Positions 46,193-57,467 of a DNA stretch of 64,000 nucleotides are shown one piece after another. Numbering within the stretch: the stretch's first letter is position 1; every line of letters starts with the position of its first letter. The notes beneath the pieces are model-generated. The model made no database searches, was not told the origin of the DNA, and saw only the letters and a program-made list of their open reading frames with translations. Made by a program: the position numbers and the translations under genes. Source of the DNA: Thiorhodococcus drewsii AZ1 (GTDB taxonomy: Bacteria > Pseudomonadota > Gammaproteobacteria > Chromatiales > Chromatiaceae); NCBI RefSeq assembly GCF_000224065.1, contig NZ_AFWT01000005.1, positions 124,001-188,000 of the forward strand. Reading direction: 5' to 3'.

Positions 46193-47713
46193 TCAGCCGA
46201 AATTGAGCTGGATTCCGGCGGCGGCCAGGCGTTCGGCCTCCTGTTCCAATTCGAGTTGGGTCAAGGGATGTTGGGCCAGCCAGTCGCCTGGGAAGCTGAG
46301 TTGCAGATGATCGCCGTCCGTCACCAGTGTCGGATTCGGTTTGTTGTCCGCCGAGCGGCCACGGTGCATCAGCACGGCGAGGCGCAGGATGACGCAGAGC
46401 CGGCGGGCGGGCTCGCGGTCGCTCTGCTGCAGGTTGGCGAATTCCTGTATCGGGAATTTGCGCCTGTGACCGAGGACCAGTGCTGCGAGCAGGCTCTGTT
46501 CATGACGGGTGAAGCCCGGGAGGTCTGCGTTGCGTAACAGATAGGCGCCGTGCTTCTGGTACTGGCTGTGGGCGACCATGACCCCGATCTCATGCAGCCG
46601 GGCGGCCCAGGACAGCATCAGCCGGTGGTTTGGCTCGAACAGCTGCCAGGGATTGGTGAGTTGGCGGAGCAGGATCTGGGCGGTCGCCTGGATGCGCTGG
46701 CCATGCTCCAGGTCGACGTGGAACTGACGGCAGATCGAGGTGACCGTGCGTTCTCGGACGTCCTCGTGCTGGTGTCGTCCCATCATCTCGTAGATGACTC
46801 CTTCGCGCAGTGCGTAATCGGAAACCTGCATGTGCTCGATGCCGAGCGACTCGAAGACCGATCTCAGGACCGCGACTCCGCCGGCGAAGACTGGCTTGCG
46901 CTCGTCCGTGAGCCCCTTGAGGTTCAGGGCGGAGACCTTGCCCGTCTCGATCAGCGCATCGCGTAGCCGGGTCAGTGATTCCGCTGAGATCCCGTCTTCG
47001 CACCAGCCTTCCGCGTTCACCACGGAGGCGATGGTGCGAATGGTACCGGAGCTACCGACCGCCTTCTGCCAGCGGGCGCGACGGAAGAGTTCACGCACCG
47101 GTCTGACCTCGAGTGCCCCGGTCAGCTCCGCCTTTTGCATAGCCTTGGCGGTGATACGTCCGTCCGCGAAATGTCGCTGCGACATGCTGACGCAGCCCAT
47201 GTGCAGGCTCTCGCGCATCCGGGGTGAGAAGCCGAGTCCGACGATGATCTCGGTGCTGCCGCCGCCGATGTCGACGACCAGCCGCCGTTCCGCTCCGGCC
47301 GCCAGCCCGTTGGCGACGCCGAGATAGATGAGTCGGGCCTCCTCGCGTCCGGTGATGATGTCGATCGGGTGTCCGAGCGCCGCCTCGGCGCGTTCGATGA
47401 ATGCCGTGTCCGGGCGAATCTGGCGCAGTGTGTTGGTTCCCACGGCGCGCACGCTGCCGGGCGGGAATTCGCGCAGTCGCTGACCGAAGCGTTCCAGGCA
47501 GGCGAGCGCGCGCTCGGCGACATCGGGTGAGAGGGACTTGTCTTCGGTTAAGCCTTCACCGAGTCGAACCATCTCCTTGAGACGGTCGGTGACCTGCATG
47601 TGGCCTTGATCGATTCGGGCGACGATCATGTGAAAGCTATTTGAACCGAGGTCGACGGCCGCCACGATTTCGGGCAGTTTGTCGTCGGCGGCCTGGATGG
47701 ATTCTTCAGGCAT
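46193..47713 (-). CDS. ppx: Exopolyphosphatase (Ppx/GppA family)
   Basis: 506 residues. ASKHA-type phosphatase: AAVDLGSNSFHM for phosphate 1, GREEARLIYLG, and VVDIGGGSTEI for phosphate 2. A C-terminal HD-like helical domain (LHEIGVMVAHSQYQKHG, about residues 370-390) follows, as in E. coli Ppx (513). It removes terminal phosphate from polyphosphate. GppA is the alternative; the length and HD-type domain suit both. Confidence 0.92.
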   Translation of the reverse strand: MPEESIQAADDKLPEIVAAVDLGSNSFHMIVARIDQGHMQVTDRLKEMVRLGEGLTEDKSLSPDVAERALACLERFGQRLREFPPGSVRAVGTNTLRQIRPDTAFIERAEAALGHPIDIITGREEARLIYLGVANGLAAGAERRLVVDIGGGSTEIIVGLGFSPRMRESLHMGCVSMSQRHFADGRITAKAMQKAELTGALEVRPVRELFRRARWQKAVGSSGTIRTIASVVNAEGWCEDGISAESLTRLRDALIETGKVSALNLKGLTDERKPVFAGGVAVLRSVFESLGIEHMQVSDYALREGVIYEMMGRHQHEDVRERTVTSICRQFHVDLEHGQRIQATAQILLRQLTNPWQLFEPNHRLMLSWAARLHEIGVMVAHSQYQKHGAYLLRNADLPGFTRHEQSLLAALVLGHRRKFPIQEFANLQQSDREPARRLCVILRLAVLMHRGRSADNKPNPTLVTDGDHLQLSFPGDWLAQHPLTQLELEQEAERLAAAGIQLNFG

Positions 47714-47933
47714 GGATGTGGAATCGGTATTGGAGGCTGGAGCGGACGTGAATGGTACCAGAATCCAGGGCGGCCTCGTTTCCGCTATTGTCCTTTTCCT
47801 TGACGAGGCTATATTGGAAAGCCAGTCCCAATTTGGCGAGGATGCATGCCCTTCCTTGTGCCTGTTTGGCGGAATGCCGTGTAGTATCCGTCTTCGTGGT
47901 GGCCTAATCCGCTTTGACGACTAGAGACTTCAG

Positions 47934-48422
47934 ATGACCGTCGAACGCAGTGCGAAAAGCCCTGGGGACGAGGACTGGCGCTGTGCCGATTGGTGTCGTG
48001 ATGTCCGTGCGCGTTTGTCCGGTGGGCTGCTTTTGCTGTTTTGTCTTGGCTCTGTATCGGCCTCGGCGCAGGATCTGATCGTGAATGCCTCCTTGCCAGA
48101 GTCCTCATTAACCCGCAACGAAGCCTTGCTGTATTTTACCGGGCGTCTTCAACGCTGGCCCAATGGGGTGCCCGTCAAGGTTTTCGTGCTTCCGGACTCG
48201 GACGCGCTGCATCGCGATTTCGTCAAGGCCGTGTTGGGTCTCTATCCCTATCAGCTCAGACGGGTCTGGGATCGGCAAGTGTATTCCGGAACCGGTCAGG
48301 CGCCTGTTCTCGTTTCCAGCGAGGCGGAGATGATCGAGCGGGTCGCCTCGACGGCTGGAGGGATCGGCTATACGCATGAGGTCCCCACAGACGCGCGCGT
48401 GAGGTCGCTCGAGGTGCGCTGA
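47934..48422 (+). CDS. Phosphate-binding-like periplasmic protein
   Basis: 162 residues. A signal segment (GGLLLLFCLGSVSASAQ) follows a long hydrophilic N-terminus, so the true start may be later than the ATG used. The mature part resembles the small PBP-like domain: LTRNEALLYFTGRLQRWPNGVPVKVFVLP and TAGGIGYTHE, as in PstS-related proteins. It is divergent from ppx, which hints at a phosphate link. No ABC partner is adjacent. Confidence 0.72.
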   Translation: MTVERSAKSPGDEDWRCADWCRDVRARLSGGLLLLFCLGSVSASAQDLIVNASLPESSLTRNEALLYFTGRLQRWPNGVPVKVFVLPDSDALHRDFVKAVLGLYPYQLRRVWDRQVYSGTGQAPVLVSSEAEMIERVASTAGGIGYTHEVPTDARVRSLEVR

Positions 48423-48694
48423 GGTGCTCGGTCGAGTTTCTTCTGTCCTCAGGCGGCATGACGGTCGGTGCCGGTCCAAGAGATGGGTGTTTGAACCTAG
48501 TTACTGCTCGGCGCTCCAGCCTTTTTTGCCCCACTCAATTTCGGGGGTGTGTGAGCCGTTTGGTTGGCACTGCATCACGGAATGAAAAAACCCATTCTAA
48601 GAATCTAAAAAAGCGGCTTCCCAAGCGCTTCGATTTCGGGTATATGGCCGGCTATTGACTGGTTTGTCATTGCTGTCATTCCGAGGTAGAGGTG

Positions 48695-48874
48695 ATGTTG
48701 GACCCCGAAAGTGGTTATGGCGATGAAATCGCCGAGCGCGTGCCGCCATTGCTGGCCCAGGAACCTCGCAGTCAGGTGGCGAGTTTGGAAGTGCGGCGGC
48801 GTATCGAGCACATGCGCGAGCTCAAGCGGCTGCGTGAGCTGCTCGACGATCCCGATTTCGACGAGTTGAGCTGA
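48695..48874 (+). CDS. PA3496-type small conserved protein
   Basis: 59 residues from the ATG at 48695 after GAGGTAGAGG; a GTG one codon earlier is possible. A charged helix, RRRIEHMRELKRLRELLDD, ends in DPDFDELS. This matches the PA3496 family of small gammaproteobacterial proteins that have been linked to envelope integrity. Followed by its own terminator. Confidence 0.7.
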   Translation: MLDPESGYGDEIAERVPPLLAQEPRSQVASLEVRRRIEHMRELKRLRELLDDPDFDELS

Positions 48875-48925
48875 TTCGTCTTCGGCGGCGCCGTGCGCGT
48901 CGTCATATCCCTCTCCTGTGTTTTT

Positions 48926-48945
48926 AAGGCGCCGAATGGCGCCTT
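48926..48945 (+). terminator. Terminator after the PA3496-type gene
   Basis: aaggcgcc and ggcgcctt pair around gaat, followed by tgtcgtttt. A strong GC stem with a short T-rich tail, 51 bp after the stop. Confidence 0.7.
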
Positions 48946-48974
48946 TGTCGTTTTGGGGGGGCGTGCGAGGGTTC

Positions 48975-49010
48975 CCCCCGGGTTTCGCTGCGCTCTACCC
49001 GGGCTACGGC
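48975..49010. repeat. Short dispersed palindrome at the mscK end
   Basis: cccgggtttcgctgcgctctacccgggctacg is a palindrome-like element of a type common between genes in GC-rich proteobacteria. It covers the last codons of mscK on the other strand. Confidence 0.5.
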
Positions 49011-52000
49011 TTGAGGGGCGGGGCCATGGTGGCTGCCTCTGGGGTTTCGCGGCGTGCTGCGCGCTGGAGTCGAATCTCGAGCGGATTGCTCGCCGACAGG
49101 TGGACGTCGCGTTGGGGGAAGGCGATTCCGATCCCCTCGGCGTTGAAGCGATCGTAGATCGCCTGATGCAGGTCGGTGATGACACCGATGCGGCCGTCGA
49201 GCGAGTTCAGGTAACAGCGCATGTACAGGGTTAGGGCATTGTCGCCGAATTCCTCGAAGCTGATCAGCGGGGCTGGGTCGTCCAGCACCTGTTCGTGCTG
49301 CTGGGCGATTTCGCTCAGGATCGACAGGGCCTGCTTGGTGTCGCAACCATATGCGACGCCGACCGGGATGGTGATGCGGTTTTGCGGGTCTGTGAGTGAC
49401 CAGTTGAGAAGTCGTCCCGTGATGAACTCCTTGTTCGGAACCAGCAGCTCCTGCTTGTCCCAGTTGCGGATCGTGGTGGCGCGGATGCGGATGTTGGTCA
49501 CGACGCCGGTCGTATCGCCGATGGTCACGATGTCGCCGACCCGCACCGGTCGCTCGAAGAGGATGATGAGGCCGCTGATGAAGTTGGCGACGATCTCCTG
49601 CAGGCCGAAACCGATGCCCACGCTTAAGGCAGCCACCAGCCACTGGACCTGAGACCAGCTCAGCCCCAGGGTGCTGAATCCGAGCAGAAAGGCGCCCACA
49701 GTGATGACGTAGCTCGATAGCGTCGTGATGGCATAGCGTGCACCCGCCGAGACCGCAGAGTTCTGAAGCAGCACGATCTCAAGCAGCGCTGGCAGGTTTT
49801 TGGCCGCGATGGTTGCGACGAAGGCGATCATCATCGCCAGCCCCACATTGGCCGCAGTGACCGGGATCAGGCGTTCCGTGCCATCGACGACTCCGGTGTA
49901 GTGCCAGAGTTCGATCTGCTCGAACAACGTGAAGGCCGGCAGGACGTCCGACCAGGTGAGCCAGAGTCCGATGCCGGCGCCGAAGAAGATAGAGGCGTTG
50001 ATGAGGCGGCGGGTCTGTTCGTCGAGCGCTGCCAGGTTTGGCTCGGGTTCCTCGAAGGTTTGAACCTCGGAGGCCAGGGCGCTCTCGGGGCGCTCCGTTT
50101 CGGACTGGGCGCGTCGGGCCGCCTGGCGTTCGAGTGCCGCCTGGAGCGCCAGGCGCCGCCGGGTGAGGATCAGCCAGCGCACGATCGACTGGTGCAGCAC
50201 GATGAGCGCGAGTGCGAGCCAGGTCTGGTAGACCAGCGATCGGAACAGAATGGCGGCCGTATAGACGTAGCCCATCAGCGCTAGTCCCGCGAGTGCCAGT
50301 GGCGAGCCGACGATGATCGGGCGCCAGAGGTAGCGTAGACGGTTGATCCAACCCTGAGGATGTTCCGCGAGAAGCGATTTCAGGATGCCTTGCTCGGGGC
50401 TGAGCAGCAGCGCGTAGAAGACCGTGAAGGCGATCATGTCGGTGATCAGGGCGATGCGGCCGAGGCTGTTGGTGGCGAGCGGGTCGTCATGGTTGCTGAC
50501 CGAGACCGCGACCAGGGCAACCGGGATGCTCAGGATGGTGAACCAGTCGAAATGGCGTCGGATGCGTTTCAGGTTCTCGCTGCTCCAGCGGAAGTGCCGG
50601 TCGGCGACGCCTCCGGTGATGCAGAGCATGCGGAATGCGAGCAGGCAATAGAGGCCGGGGGCGACCTCGGTGAATGCCATCCCGAACGCGCGGCTGAAAG
50701 GGGTTGAGGCCACGGACGAGAGCAGCTGATCACCCAATAGCCAGAACAAAAGCGGTAGCGGCAGTGCGGCGAGCAGGCTCAGACCGATCGCCTGCAGGGT
50801 GAAGCGGATGCGGTCGGTGCGAATCCGGCGTAGCGGCTCTGCCAGTGCGCGGATGCTCCGTTTCAGTCGCGAGATCCTCGAAAAGAGCAGTGCGGCGACG
50901 GCGACTCCCAGCCAGAAGAGAATGGCGTTTCGGTTGCGTTCGGTGAGTGCGCGGGCGATTTCTGTCCAGCCCTCGGTCGAGAAGAGCCAGGCGGTGGCGC
51001 TCGGGAGATTGACGAGGGTGTCCAGCCCGACGGTGGGCGCGCTACGTACCCATAGCAGCCGTTCGGCGAGGAAATCGTCATATTTGGCTGCGACCAGGAT
51101 CACCTGCTCCGAGGCGTAATTGATCTCGCCGAGCTGGCGGATGTAGTCCTCCTCGATCGCGAGTGCCTGGTCGATCAGGTGTTTGCGTTGGTTCAGTGCC
51201 TCGGTCAGTTGGGCACGCACCGGCGGTTGCCGCGCTGCATGATCGCGCGCGGTCAGTTCGTGGATATAGTGGTCGAGATCCCGGAGTTGGCGTTCCTCCT
51301 CCCGGTAGCGGATCTGGCGTAGCGTGGCCTCGGCGATCTCATCCGCTCGCGCCTCGATGTTTTCTTCGTATTGACGCAGGTCGGGTAGCTGATTGCGCCG
51401 GTCGAGCAGGACCTGGCCCAATGCCTTGCTGAGTCCCACGGCATCAAGTCGTTGCTTGGCTCCCTGGAAATCCTCCTCAATGCGCTTGCGCTCGGTCTCG
51501 ACGTCCGAGAGCTTGGCGTTGAAACCGTCGAGCGCGTTGGTCAGTTTGGTCAACGAGTCGGAGATGTCGGCGTTTTCCTGCGTGATCTTGCGGACCAGGG
51601 GGTGCTTGCCCTCGGCCTCGCGCTGGGCGCGCTCGGATGCGCGCTGGGCGGCCTCTGCCTCCGCCTGGCGCTGCTTGCTCTGCAACGCGTCGAGCTGGCG
51701 CTGGGTGTTTTTGAGATCGGACAGTTTCTGTACTGCCAGATCGCGCCGGGCTTTGTAGAGCGCCTCGCGAACGGGCTGGCTCAGCAATTCCTGCTCAAGC
51801 ATCTTGCCCTCGGACCAGAGCGATTTGCGCTGGGATTCGAGGGTCCAGCGTCTCGCCTGGGCCAGGTCCGGCGATTCACCGTCCACGACTGGTTGCTTGA
51901 GCGCATCCTCGACGTCGTCGAGCGCCTGCTTGACCTCGATCAGCCGTTGTCTGGCGGCTGTCGGTCGATCGGCGTTGGAGTCGACCAGTTTGTCGAATGC

Positions 52001-52489
52001 GCTGGCGCGGGTTTCCTGCAGCGCTATGTCCGCCAAAAGCTTGTTCTGTCTCTGACTGATCGCGTCGGCGGAGAGTCCTTCTGGCAGATGGTTTTTCTCG
52101 CTGGATTGATCGGGCTTGAGTCGTTTCAGTTCGGCCAGGGCGTTGTCCGTCGCCTTGGGTGCAGTCTTGAGCGAACGGGCGAACTCGGCCGCCTTGGTAT
52201 TGAAGCTGGCGGCATCCTCTAGGTTTGACTGGGTGCGCCGGTAGTTTTCGGTCAGGCTGCCCTTGAGCGACTCGTCCATTCCGGACGTTGCGTCGAGTTC
52301 GGCGAGCTTGGCGGATAATTGCTCGGAGGAGGGCAGGGGGATGGCCGAAATGGCAGCGTTATTGTTGTCCGATGGGGTCTGTCCCCGGCCGCTCAGCGGG
52401 GTGAGTGCGATCGCGATGAGTGCGAGCCAGGCGAGCGAGCGCCAACCTCGCGCGTTTCGTGGTTGTGGCATGGTGATGGATTCGAGCAT
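49004..52489 (-). CDS. mscK: Large mechanosensitive channel, MscK/MscM (KefA) type
   Basis: 1161 residues. A signal segment (residues about 15-35) precedes a long periplasmic coiled-coil domain (40-480) rich in Gln/Glu/Arg. About eight membrane helices follow (540-900). The MscS core comes next, with the pore helix and FGLQEIVANFISGLIILFERPVRVGD, then the beta domain (NIRIRATTIRNWDKQELLVPNKEF) and the C-terminal part. It should open on membrane tension to release solutes. Length fits MscK (1120) and MscM (1107); which one is not certain. Confidence 0.92.
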   Translation of the reverse strand: MLESITMPQPRNARGWRSLAWLALIAIALTPLSGRGQTPSDNNNAAISAIPLPSSEQLSAKLAELDATSGMDESLKGSLTENYRRTQSNLEDAASFNTKAAEFARSLKTAPKATDNALAELKRLKPDQSSEKNHLPEGLSADAISQRQNKLLADIALQETRASAFDKLVDSNADRPTAARQRLIEVKQALDDVEDALKQPVVDGESPDLAQARRWTLESQRKSLWSEGKMLEQELLSQPVREALYKARRDLAVQKLSDLKNTQRQLDALQSKQRQAEAEAAQRASERAQREAEGKHPLVRKITQENADISDSLTKLTNALDGFNAKLSDVETERKRIEEDFQGAKQRLDAVGLSKALGQVLLDRRNQLPDLRQYEENIEARADEIAEATLRQIRYREEERQLRDLDHYIHELTARDHAARQPPVRAQLTEALNQRKHLIDQALAIEEDYIRQLGEINYASEQVILVAAKYDDFLAERLLWVRSAPTVGLDTLVNLPSATAWLFSTEGWTEIARALTERNRNAILFWLGVAVAALLFSRISRLKRSIRALAEPLRRIRTDRIRFTLQAIGLSLLAALPLPLLFWLLGDQLLSSVASTPFSRAFGMAFTEVAPGLYCLLAFRMLCITGGVADRHFRWSSENLKRIRRHFDWFTILSIPVALVAVSVSNHDDPLATNSLGRIALITDMIAFTVFYALLLSPEQGILKSLLAEHPQGWINRLRYLWRPIIVGSPLALAGLALMGYVYTAAILFRSLVYQTWLALALIVLHQSIVRWLILTRRRLALQAALERQAARRAQSETERPESALASEVQTFEEPEPNLAALDEQTRRLINASIFFGAGIGLWLTWSDVLPAFTLFEQIELWHYTGVVDGTERLIPVTAANVGLAMMIAFVATIAAKNLPALLEIVLLQNSAVSAGARYAITTLSSYVITVGAFLLGFSTLGLSWSQVQWLVAALSVGIGFGLQEIVANFISGLIILFERPVRVGDIVTIGDTTGVVTNIRIRATTIRNWDKQELLVPNKEFITGRLLNWSLTDPQNRITIPVGVAYGCDTKQALSILSEIAQQHEQVLDDPAPLISFEEFGDNALTLYMRCYLNSLDGRIGVITDLHQAIYDRFNAEGIGIAFPQRDVHLSASNPLEIRLQRAARRETPEAATMAPPLKP

Positions 52490-52602
52490 GGCTGAGCGGG
52501 TGGCTCCGGTCGGGTCGAGGCGGTCGGGTCGGTGTGGTTCGACCGCCTCTCGGTCTGTGGGATGATGGTCTTGGGCTCTTTACGCGAAGGAATCGAACCT
52601 GT

Positions 52603-52674
52603 GTAGGACGCGATGAGCGTAACGAATCGCATCGTTCGTGATCGGTGCGGTTCGTTCCTCACCGCACCCTACGG
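52603..52674. repeat. Inverted pair of GTAGG-type dispersed repeats
   Basis: gtaggacgcgatgagcg at the left and its partner gtagggtgcggtgagg read inward from the right form an imperfect inverted repeat of two 30-bp arms. It lies between argA and mscK. This looks like the widespread REP-like family of GC-rich bacteria. Confidence 0.6.
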
Positions 52675-52730
52675 GTAACCTGTTTTCTCCAAATCGCCTT
52701 GGCACGGGTGGAGTGGCGGGGAACATCACC

Positions 52731-54074
52731 TCATAGTTGCTTGATGAAGGCCTTCGAGTTGCGCTGAAAATTGTAGAGCGCCCGTTTTTCCATCGGCAAT
52801 GCGTCCAGGTTGGCGACCTGGAAGCCACGCTCCAAGAACCAATGCGCGGTTTGGGTCGTTAGCACGAAGAGTCTGTCGATGCCTTGCTCACGTGCCTGGG
52901 TTTCCATGTGTTCCAGTAGACGGTCGCCTCGCCGTCCTCCGCGATAGTCCACATTGACCGCCAGACAGGCGAGCTCGGCCATGGCGTCGTTCGGGTAGGG
53001 GTAGAGCGCGGCGCAGGCGGTCACGAGGCCGTCGCGCTCGATCAGGGTGAAGCGGTGGATCTCGGTCTCCAGTCGTTCGCGCGAGCGTCGTACCAGCACG
53101 CCGCGCTCTTCGAGTGGGCGCAGCAGTTCCAGGATGCCGGTGACATCGTCGATCCGCGCCGGGCGCAGCTCCTCGTAGGGCTCGGCCGAGATGAGCGTGC
53201 CGCTTCCGTCGTGGGTCAGGAGTTCGCGCAGCAGGGCGCCGTTGGCGCTGCGTCCGACCAGATGGACGCGCCGAACCCCGTGGCGGCAAGCCTCGGCCCC
53301 GGCGCGAAGACCGTTGACGATTTCTTCCGGCAGTCCCTGTGCATTGGCGAGCAGCTGATCGACCTCTCGGGTCAGCAGGTTCGGCGCCAACTGAGGCGAT
53401 GTCGCTTCGCCTCCATGCTCGGTGAGAAAGATGAGCTTTTCCGCGCCGAGTTCCACCGCCGTTCTGCAGGCGACATCGGCCGCGCTCAGATTGAAGACCT
53501 CTCCGGTGGGGGAGTAGCCGAGCGGTGGCATCAGGGCGACGTAGCCCATGTCGAGCAGGGCCTTGAGGGTGCGCTGATCGATGCGGCGGACCGAACCCGT
53601 GTGTAAGTAGTCAACGCCGTCGATGATGCCGAGTGGACGTGCCGTGACGAAATTGCCCGAGACCACCGGGATGCGTACCCCGGCCATTGGTGAATTGGCC
53701 AGCCCGAGCGAGAGCAGTGCCTCGATCTCCACGCGCACCGTTCCGGCCGCCTCCTTGACGCAGCCGAGCGCCTTCTGGTCCGTGACGCGCAGTCCGTTGA
53801 CATAGCGCAGCTCGGCCCCGTCGCCCTTCAGGCGCTCCTCGATCTGAGGGCGTGCGCCGTGGACCAGCACCAGTCGGATGCCCAGCCCGTGCAGCAGGGC
53901 TATGTCATGGACCAGCTCGGGAAAGGTGGCGTCGGCGACGGCCTCGCCTCCGAAGGCGATGACGAAGGTTCGTCCGCGATGGGCATGGATATAGGGGGTG
54001 GCTTGGCGGACCCAATCGACGAACGGGTCGCGACCCTGAGCGCCTGTGCTCGGGGCCGGGGATTTCTCGGACAC
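52731..54074 (-). CDS. argA: N-acetylglutamate synthase
   Basis: 447 residues from GTG. An amino-acid-kinase-like domain (residues about 30-290: TFVIAFGGEAVAD, LVLVHGARPQIEERL, GGEATSPQ) carries the arginine feedback site. A GNAT acetyltransferase domain (about 300-445) has LAVNVDYRGGRRGDRLLEHM for acetyl-CoA and ends in the YNFQRNSKAF block. First step of arginine synthesis. Length equals E. coli ArgA (443). Lies 63 bp downstream of pilR. Confidence 0.95.
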   Translation of the reverse strand: MSEKSPAPSTGAQGRDPFVDWVRQATPYIHAHRGRTFVIAFGGEAVADATFPELVHDIALLHGLGIRLVLVHGARPQIEERLKGDGAELRYVNGLRVTDQKALGCVKEAAGTVRVEIEALLSLGLANSPMAGVRIPVVSGNFVTARPLGIIDGVDYLHTGSVRRIDQRTLKALLDMGYVALMPPLGYSPTGEVFNLSAADVACRTAVELGAEKLIFLTEHGGEATSPQLAPNLLTREVDQLLANAQGLPEEIVNGLRAGAEACRHGVRRVHLVGRSANGALLRELLTHDGSGTLISAEPYEELRPARIDDVTGILELLRPLEERGVLVRRSRERLETEIHRFTLIERDGLVTACAALYPYPNDAMAELACLAVNVDYRGGRRGDRLLEHMETQAREQGIDRLFVLTTQTAHWFLERGFQVANLDALPMEKRALYNFQRNSKAFIKQL

Positions 54075-54137
54075 TCTGCTCTTCCTCTCCTCGGTGGCTG
54101 TGGGGTTGCGGCAGGATGGGTGGCGATGATGGAACGG

Positions 54138-55490
<1,353 letters not shown>

Positions 55491-55634
55491 GATCGTCCGT
55501 TCGCAATGGTGTGTCTGTGTATCGTTCCCTCAAGGGCGCGTCGAATGGGGATGACGCGCCCGGCACCCGGTTCCTGGGGGTTCCACTGCACAGCATAGCG
55601 CGGGGTTCGGGGCGATCGTTATCCGGCTGTCGTG

Positions 55635-57308
55635 TCAGGTCGGGCGAAAGGTCAGTCTGAAGCAGCTACCGTGAGGGTTGACTGGGTGATGCTCAAGGCG
55701 GATGCCGTTCGACTCCGCCAGCTCGCGGGCAATGTAGAGGCCGAGTCCCGTGCCCTGAGTTCGGGTAGTGAAGAAGGGGTTGAAGATCTCAGGTGCCGTG
55801 ACCGCATCGATGCCGGGTCCGGCATCGCGAATCTCGATGCTGGCGTTTCCCTGCCGGTCGGCGGGCAGGAGTCGGATTTGGAGTCGAGTCGGCTGTCCTT
55901 CGAGATGTCCGTGAATCAGGGCATTTTCGCCAAGGTTGGCGATGATTTGCTGGACATGGCGCGGATCGGCCTCGATTTCAATCGGATCGGCGGTAGACAC
56001 GAGCTCGAGCGCCTCCTCGTCGAGGTCGTGGTGCTCGCGGAATTCGGCGACGAAGTCGGCCAGCCAGGCGTTCAATAGGATGGGGCTGGGTTGACTCTCC
56101 TTGCGCCGCGAGAGCTGCAGGACGCTGTGCACCGTTTCTTCGATGCGAGCGCCGTTGCGCCGGATGATCTCGGTCAGATGCAGGTTGTCGCTCGACAGGT
56201 CGGGATCCTCGGCCAGGAGCTGGCTGGCGTGGGTGATGGCACTCAGCGGGTTGCGGATGTTGTGGGCGATGCTGGCGGTGAGTGTGCCGAGCGAGGCGAG
56301 CTTGTCCTGTTGCGCCTCGCGCGCGGCCTCCTCGCTGTCGCGCAGATAGAGGATGACCCCATTGACGCGGGAGTCGCCGAGGAGTTTGACCGAGGCGGCG
56401 ATCTCGCGGCTTCCAATGCGTAACGCGCCCTCGCGGAGACTGTTCGATCGGATCTGGCTGGCCAGCCAGTCGCAGAGCTCGGGCGCGAGCTTTCTCAAGG
56501 TGACGCCGCTTTTGAAGCTCCGCACGCCGAGCAGCTCGCGCGCGGCCTGATTCATGAGCCGCAGGCGGCGATCGCCGTCCGCGACCAGGATGCCGGTATT
56601 GATGCTTTGGATGATGAATTCGTTGAGCTTGGAGAGATCGTCGAGGTCGACTTGGCGGCGGGCGGCCAAGTCCTCGGCGGAGCGGACACGTCTGTAGAGC
56701 AGGTGTGCGAGCAGGGCGACGGCGAAGAAGAGCAGTCCGAGCAGACCAGCATGAGTGAAAGAGATGTTTTGGCCGGTCTCCGCCAGCAGCGCGTAGAGTT
56801 GCTGGGTGATGACCGAGATGGAGGCGAGCGCGGCGAATAGCAGCGAGAGCCGTCCCTCCAGCAAGAGCGATCCGGTTGCGACCGCGACCGCCAGCAGGGT
56901 GCCGAGTCCGCTGGAGATGCCGCCGCCGGCGTGCATCAGCAGGGTGAAGACGATGATATCGGTGAAGACGGCGATCTGGACCTGGCTCGCCGGTTGGGGG
57001 CGGCGCACCGAGAGCCCCAGGCCGCTCAGAAGCACCAGGATCGCGTAGGCCACCAGGATGTTCCAGGCCCACTGGGGATCTGGTTGGAGGATCGATGCGC
57101 CTTGGTTGCGGGGCGAGAAATCGAGGATCAGGCCGATGAGGACGATGAGGCGGAAGAGGAACAGCCAGCGTAGCGCGGCCCAGTTCGGGTAGCGTGCCGG
57201 TCGGGGTGTGTCGACGCGTTTCGCGTCTGCCTCCAGAGGTGTCGGTTCCCCCTCCATGTGGCGGATCTTGAATTGATCCTGGTCGACCTTGAGTCCGTCT
57301 GTCTGCAC
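55635..57308 (-). CDS. pilS: Sensor histidine kinase PilS
   Basis: 557 residues from GTG; an ATG at 57257 may be the true start. Six membrane helices (about residues 45-220), a PAS domain (240-330) and a HisKA/HATPase core follow. The phospho-His is His349 in SIAHNIRNPLSAI, where the usual Glu after His is Asn. N box ENALIHGH and G boxes DAGPGID and GTGLGLYIA are intact. PilS of Pseudomonas senses PilA levels in the membrane and controls PilR. Confidence 0.92.
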   Translation of the reverse strand: MQTDGLKVDQDQFKIRHMEGEPTPLEADAKRVDTPRPARYPNWAALRWLFLFRLIVLIGLILDFSPRNQGASILQPDPQWAWNILVAYAILVLLSGLGLSVRRPQPASQVQIAVFTDIIVFTLLMHAGGGISSGLGTLLAVAVATGSLLLEGRLSLLFAALASISVITQQLYALLAETGQNISFTHAGLLGLLFFAVALLAHLLYRRVRSAEDLAARRQVDLDDLSKLNEFIIQSINTGILVADGDRRLRLMNQAARELLGVRSFKSGVTLRKLAPELCDWLASQIRSNSLREGALRIGSREIAASVKLLGDSRVNGVILYLRDSEEAAREAQQDKLASLGTLTASIAHNIRNPLSAITHASQLLAEDPDLSSDNLHLTEIIRRNGARIEETVHSVLQLSRRKESQPSPILLNAWLADFVAEFREHHDLDEEALELVSTADPIEIEADPRHVQQIIANLGENALIHGHLEGQPTRLQIRLLPADRQGNASIEIRDAGPGIDAVTAPEIFNPFFTTRTQGTGLGLYIARELAESNGIRLEHHPVNPHGSCFRLTFRPT

Positions 57309-57467
57309 CCTGCTTGGTTACCTGCGTCGATGTTCTTTTGGCAAGCCAGCTTGAATTAGACCAGAATTAGCCAACTCAGGCTATTTGGCCGTTTCACGTT
57401 GGATCTTCATCCCGGGGCTTCCACGGGATCTGTTGTGGCGCGGATCGGTGCGATCTCAGGTAAGCGA

